Source: Mercenaria mercenaria (Eukaryota; Mollusca; Bivalvia; Venerida; Veneridae). From it: 64,000 nucleotides of DNA. The stretch is from positions 63,825,501 to 63,889,500 of the forward strand of contig NC_069375.1 in the NCBI RefSeq assembly GCF_021730395.1. Reading direction: 5' to 3'. The position numbers were made by a program, and so were the translations under genes. Numbering within the stretch: the first letter of the stretch is position 1; each line of letters starts with the position of its first letter. A model generated the notes under the pieces. It had not been told where the DNA came from. It saw nothing but the letters and a program-made list of their open reading frames with translations, and made no database searches. Positions 61,050 to 64,000 of this stretch are shown piece after piece.

Positions 61050-63025
61050 GTTTAGAAAAGGTAGAAGGTTCCGTGCGCACTTGAAAAGAAAACAAAGGTA
61101 TTTGATCATTATTGATCAAGAAAACATTAGAATAACTGTAAAAATAATGCAGTGATGTGAGTGGATTGCAGAACAAAACATAGGGAGGATATGTGCGTTA
61201 CACAGTTTACGTTCAATACACGTCACAATTAAGACAACACGGATTTTTCGGAATTTGGAAAAGCAATCCCATATGTATAAAGTTTGAAAAATTGCCCACC
61301 TTATGTGGGCATTCCAAAGTACAACCGACGATAAAATTACATATAAGCAAGAAAGCATGATTTATATAATTTGGGTGCTAGATTAAGGGGACGCAGACTT
61401 TTAATTTTACTTTTTTTAAAAAGTGGGTGCCGGGGTATGATAAAAATTTCCTGCAAAAAAGTACAAAGTTTTGGTACATGAAATGGATACTATTTCAACT
61501 CTATAAGTACACAACGGATTGCTCACTAAACTAAAATAAAAATGAAAAAAAAAAAAAAACTAAAACAAGAAAGTTATTGTGATTTACATACGACTTATTG
61601 TGTCCATTCAAAGTCAACAATTGACATTTTTGTGCGAAATATTAATATCCTAAAGATTCTAATTTAATTGTGCACATGTAAGCTAAAGCACAGTATTTAG
61701 TTTGTTTACAAAGTAATACATAAGAAAAGATAAGAGGGCAAAGTGTGGCGGGGTCAACACCTGGTTATTTACTGTTCGTTTATAATTGTTTACTAACCGT
61801 GTATTATGGTAATTTCATGGTATATTACGGTAGATGTAGGTAGTTAAATAGTTTTGGGTAAAAGAAGTAGCGCGTGAAATCAGTCAAGTAGAACAATATC
61901 ATGCGAATCGTTCACTTTCCACGCAGAGTTGATAGCTTGAGCAGCAGCTTAGATTATTTTAGTTTTTATTGAAATTACTAATGATAGAAGGCACATTCCA
62001 GTATGTAGTAAAAGATACAGCACAGATGCACAGTAACAGCTCGGAGAGCGATTGTGGGTGTAAGCACAGATGTGAGACAGATATATACATTGTTGAAGGT
62101 CACTGATATCATTACATCACTGTAAGTTGTCTTCCTTACATTTGATATTTCAGCTTTATTTTTAAGAAATATTGCATGTACTGTTACTACTGTAATATTT
62201 CAGAACAGTTATTTATGGCATTGTAACACCAGTTGCAGTTACAAGTATTTGACTGCTCGGAATATGTGTATAAGGTTTATTTAGAGTGAGTTAGGTATGT
62301 CAGATGAACCTATATAGTAATCACTAATTTACCAGTGTTTTATTATTATTTTTGTCATTTATAATTCTGAGTATATTGTGGTAATATTATTTATATAGAT
62401 GTATTTATATGTTTTTGTGATATAGGACCAATACTACAATACTACGATAGAATCAATACAGATATAAAACTGAACCGGAGTTGTTGTCCATTACATCACT
62501 CAAGAGGTCACAAAAGGAAGACCACATTCCAAAAGTAAAAGAATAATATATTCCCCTTAATATATTAAACACAAAGTCTTATTGTTACAGAAGTGGAGTG
62601 ACTAGCAATTATGGCATAGAAATGGTTCCATTATAAATTTTCAACTTGACATTCATGAACTGCAATGCACTAAAGTATCAAAACACATTAAAAAATTGAA
62701 AATGTATTGTCTTTAAAATCCCTAAAATAAAGTATGAAATTTGGTTTAGAAGTCAAATCAATGTGTACATGTGCAACAGTAACTTTCTTATCTAATTCAC
62801 AAAACATACTTATACACAGCAGGGATGACAATGATCTAAACTGGACGAATATGCAATTGTTCTCACTTTAATTCAATTTATAATGTGTTCCTGGATGCTC
62901 CACCATACTTTTCATAACTCTCTTTGCACGAGTTGCACGAGACTGCTGTCATTCATGTAAAAACGGGGTCAGACAAGTTGTACATGCAATATCATCTAAA
63001 CGTAATAAATTGATAATTCAAATTA
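61050..63025. other. gene-free DNA, likely upstream region of the second acetyltransferase
   Basis: No first exon of the 63.6-kb paralogue was identified. A 41-codon frame at 61981 with several cysteines has no supporting context. Confidence 0.4.
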
Positions 63026-63029
63026 GCTG

Positions 63030-63118
63030 ACTGAATAGCTAACAGAGCAGACGATGATCAGCCTGATCTTGGTCTGCAGTGGTGACAAAGGCAGAATCTC
63101 TTGCCGGCAGCTGGTTAA
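63030..63118. repeat. relic of the same CAGA/GATCAG interspersed repeat as 43361
   Basis: GACGATGATCAGCCTGATCT and GACAAAGGCAGAATC are shared in order with 43361-43470, and a short palindrome around TGATCA is kept. Confidence 0.35.
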
Positions 63119-63613
63119 AGGTTAGGGAAAAATGTATTGTCACTATATTTGAATCTTAAGACAAAAATGTAAGTTAAACTAATAGTTTTATTTGTCAGCG
63201 TAAAAAAAAACTTCTAAAGCATTGAAAACGTAGAAGAAGTTCGATTTACTCATTATAAGAGAAGTATGAAACATCCATATTAAGCACGGCTGTTTGGTAC
63301 AGATTTTCATTTATATCAACCGGTGTAACAAAATAGCAGATTGAGTTAACGCAATGAAATTCGACGACATCCAAACGGTTTAATTAAATATGCAGAAGAT
63401 AAAAAACTGACTACTCATGGGTGTTATGTTCAAAAAAGCGATTATGGTGATATATCCGTTATATTTTATTGGCAAAATTTTAACTATTTTTACAATTATT
63501 ATGGTCACATCTGATCTGAATTTCATAATGGTAAATCTGTGCTGGATAGCCGTAAAGATAACGTGTTAAACGTAAACAATACCCTCTTCACAGCATCATG
63601 TACTTTTTTGCAG

Positions 63614-64000
63614 GCATTTGATAAAGTCAAGTTACAAGGACTTTCAGAGGAATTGGAGATAAAGTTACTGACACACGATATGCAAGATGCCGCAATTTTG
63701 TTTATGAAAGAAAACTTTGTTCCATATGAACCACTGGTTCAAATGTTTGATGTGCAATGGAATGAAGGTGCAGAACAATACTGGAAAGCTGTATTCGAAC
63801 AAATGATGACTTTAATTCTTACCAGTAAAATAAGCGGCGAAATAATCGCAATACGAGGAATTGAAATTATCTGTAAAACTGACAGGATAAGTACAGAAAA
63901 CATATCAGACGAGCGCCTTCGTAATTTACTGGAGTATTTAAACTACTGCGACGACCATGCTAAATTCTTTGAGTATTACAGAACTGACGAAGCAATCCAT
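63614..64000 (+). CDS. GNAT-family N-acetyltransferase paralogue, exon 2, cut by window end
   Basis: After a TTTTTTGCAG acceptor an open frame of 129 codons runs to the window edge. It aligns without gaps to exon 2 of the gene at 51777, with 15 differences in 129 residues (about 88% identity), including Thr6Lys, Trp14Leu, Gly46Asp, Arg64Met and Ser87Cys (exon numbering). The window ends just before the acetyl-CoA-binding motif A, so catalytic integrity cannot be judged. Its first exon was not found within the window; it may be too short to recognise or more than 4 kb upstream. Substitutions are mostly conservative and the frame is open, so it is probably a working copy made by local duplication. 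Confidence 0.75.

Noticed and set aside
1-64000. LTR elements, endogenous viruses, Polintons or broken toxin genes
   Set aside because: No reverse transcriptase, integrase, capsid or envelope motif, and no long direct terminal repeats, could be recognised on either strand.

Overview
The window is AT-rich animal nuclear DNA. It has introns with GT/AG borders, sparse and mostly small exons, several tRNA-derived SINE families, many short inverted-repeat DNA elements and several minisatellites. The repeats (three tRNA-headed SINE families ending in a CGTTAAACCC-type motif, palindromic TGAGC...GCTCA MITEs, CCGTCCGTCC-bearing elements) resemble what I know of bivalve mollusc genomes. I read it as a marine bivalve, probably a clam, but the species cannot be fixed from the sequence alone.

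Protein-coding content is low. (1) 18.5-22.5 kb, + strand: a four-exon gene predicts a 337-residue LAMP-like type I membrane protein with a signal peptide, a glycosylation-rich linker, a LAMP-type luminal domain, one transmembrane segment and a tail with a GYRKF lysosomal sorting motif. (2) 49.8-52.5 kb, + strand: a two-exon GNAT-family N-acetyltransferase. A second paralogue enters at 63.6 kb and runs off the window. Between them, at 55.67-55.92 kb, lies a broken 3' fragment of a third copy, fused to an inverted copy of intron-1 sequence. (3) 58.3-59.6 kb, - strand: a decayed transposase-like frame with a recognisable D-D-E set. Two orphan exon-like frames (17.2 kb and 25.0 kb) are weaker.

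By region: 0-18 kb holds repeats only (a 3-copy 190-bp array, two sites of a 274-bp repeat family, MITEs clustered at 13.3-14.7 kb, a long hairpin at 11.9 kb). 18-23 kb is the LAMP-like gene, with a SINE in its third intron. 23-48 kb is gene-poor and holds a tRNA-bearing MITE (27.9 kb), three minisatellites (27 bp at 30.2 kb, 18 bp at 32.5 kb, about 20 bp with a 39-bp higher-order repeat at 45.5-46.4 kb), SINEs and fold-back elements. 48-64 kb is the acetyltransferase cluster, rich in the 274-bp repeat family, local duplications and one inverted duplication. 60.5-61.0 kb carries a tandem array loaded with TGACC(T) half-sites.

The genes form no visible pathway: a lysosomal or endosomal membrane protein and a small acetyltransferase family expanding by local duplication. 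The most interesting signals are a hairpin in the 274-bp repeat family kept by paired base changes, the inverted-intron/GNAT-tail chimera, an unclassified transposase fossil, and a MITE with 9-bp target duplications that carries a tRNA-Thr-like module. No retrovirus, LTR element, Polinton, CRISPR array or rRNA was seen.
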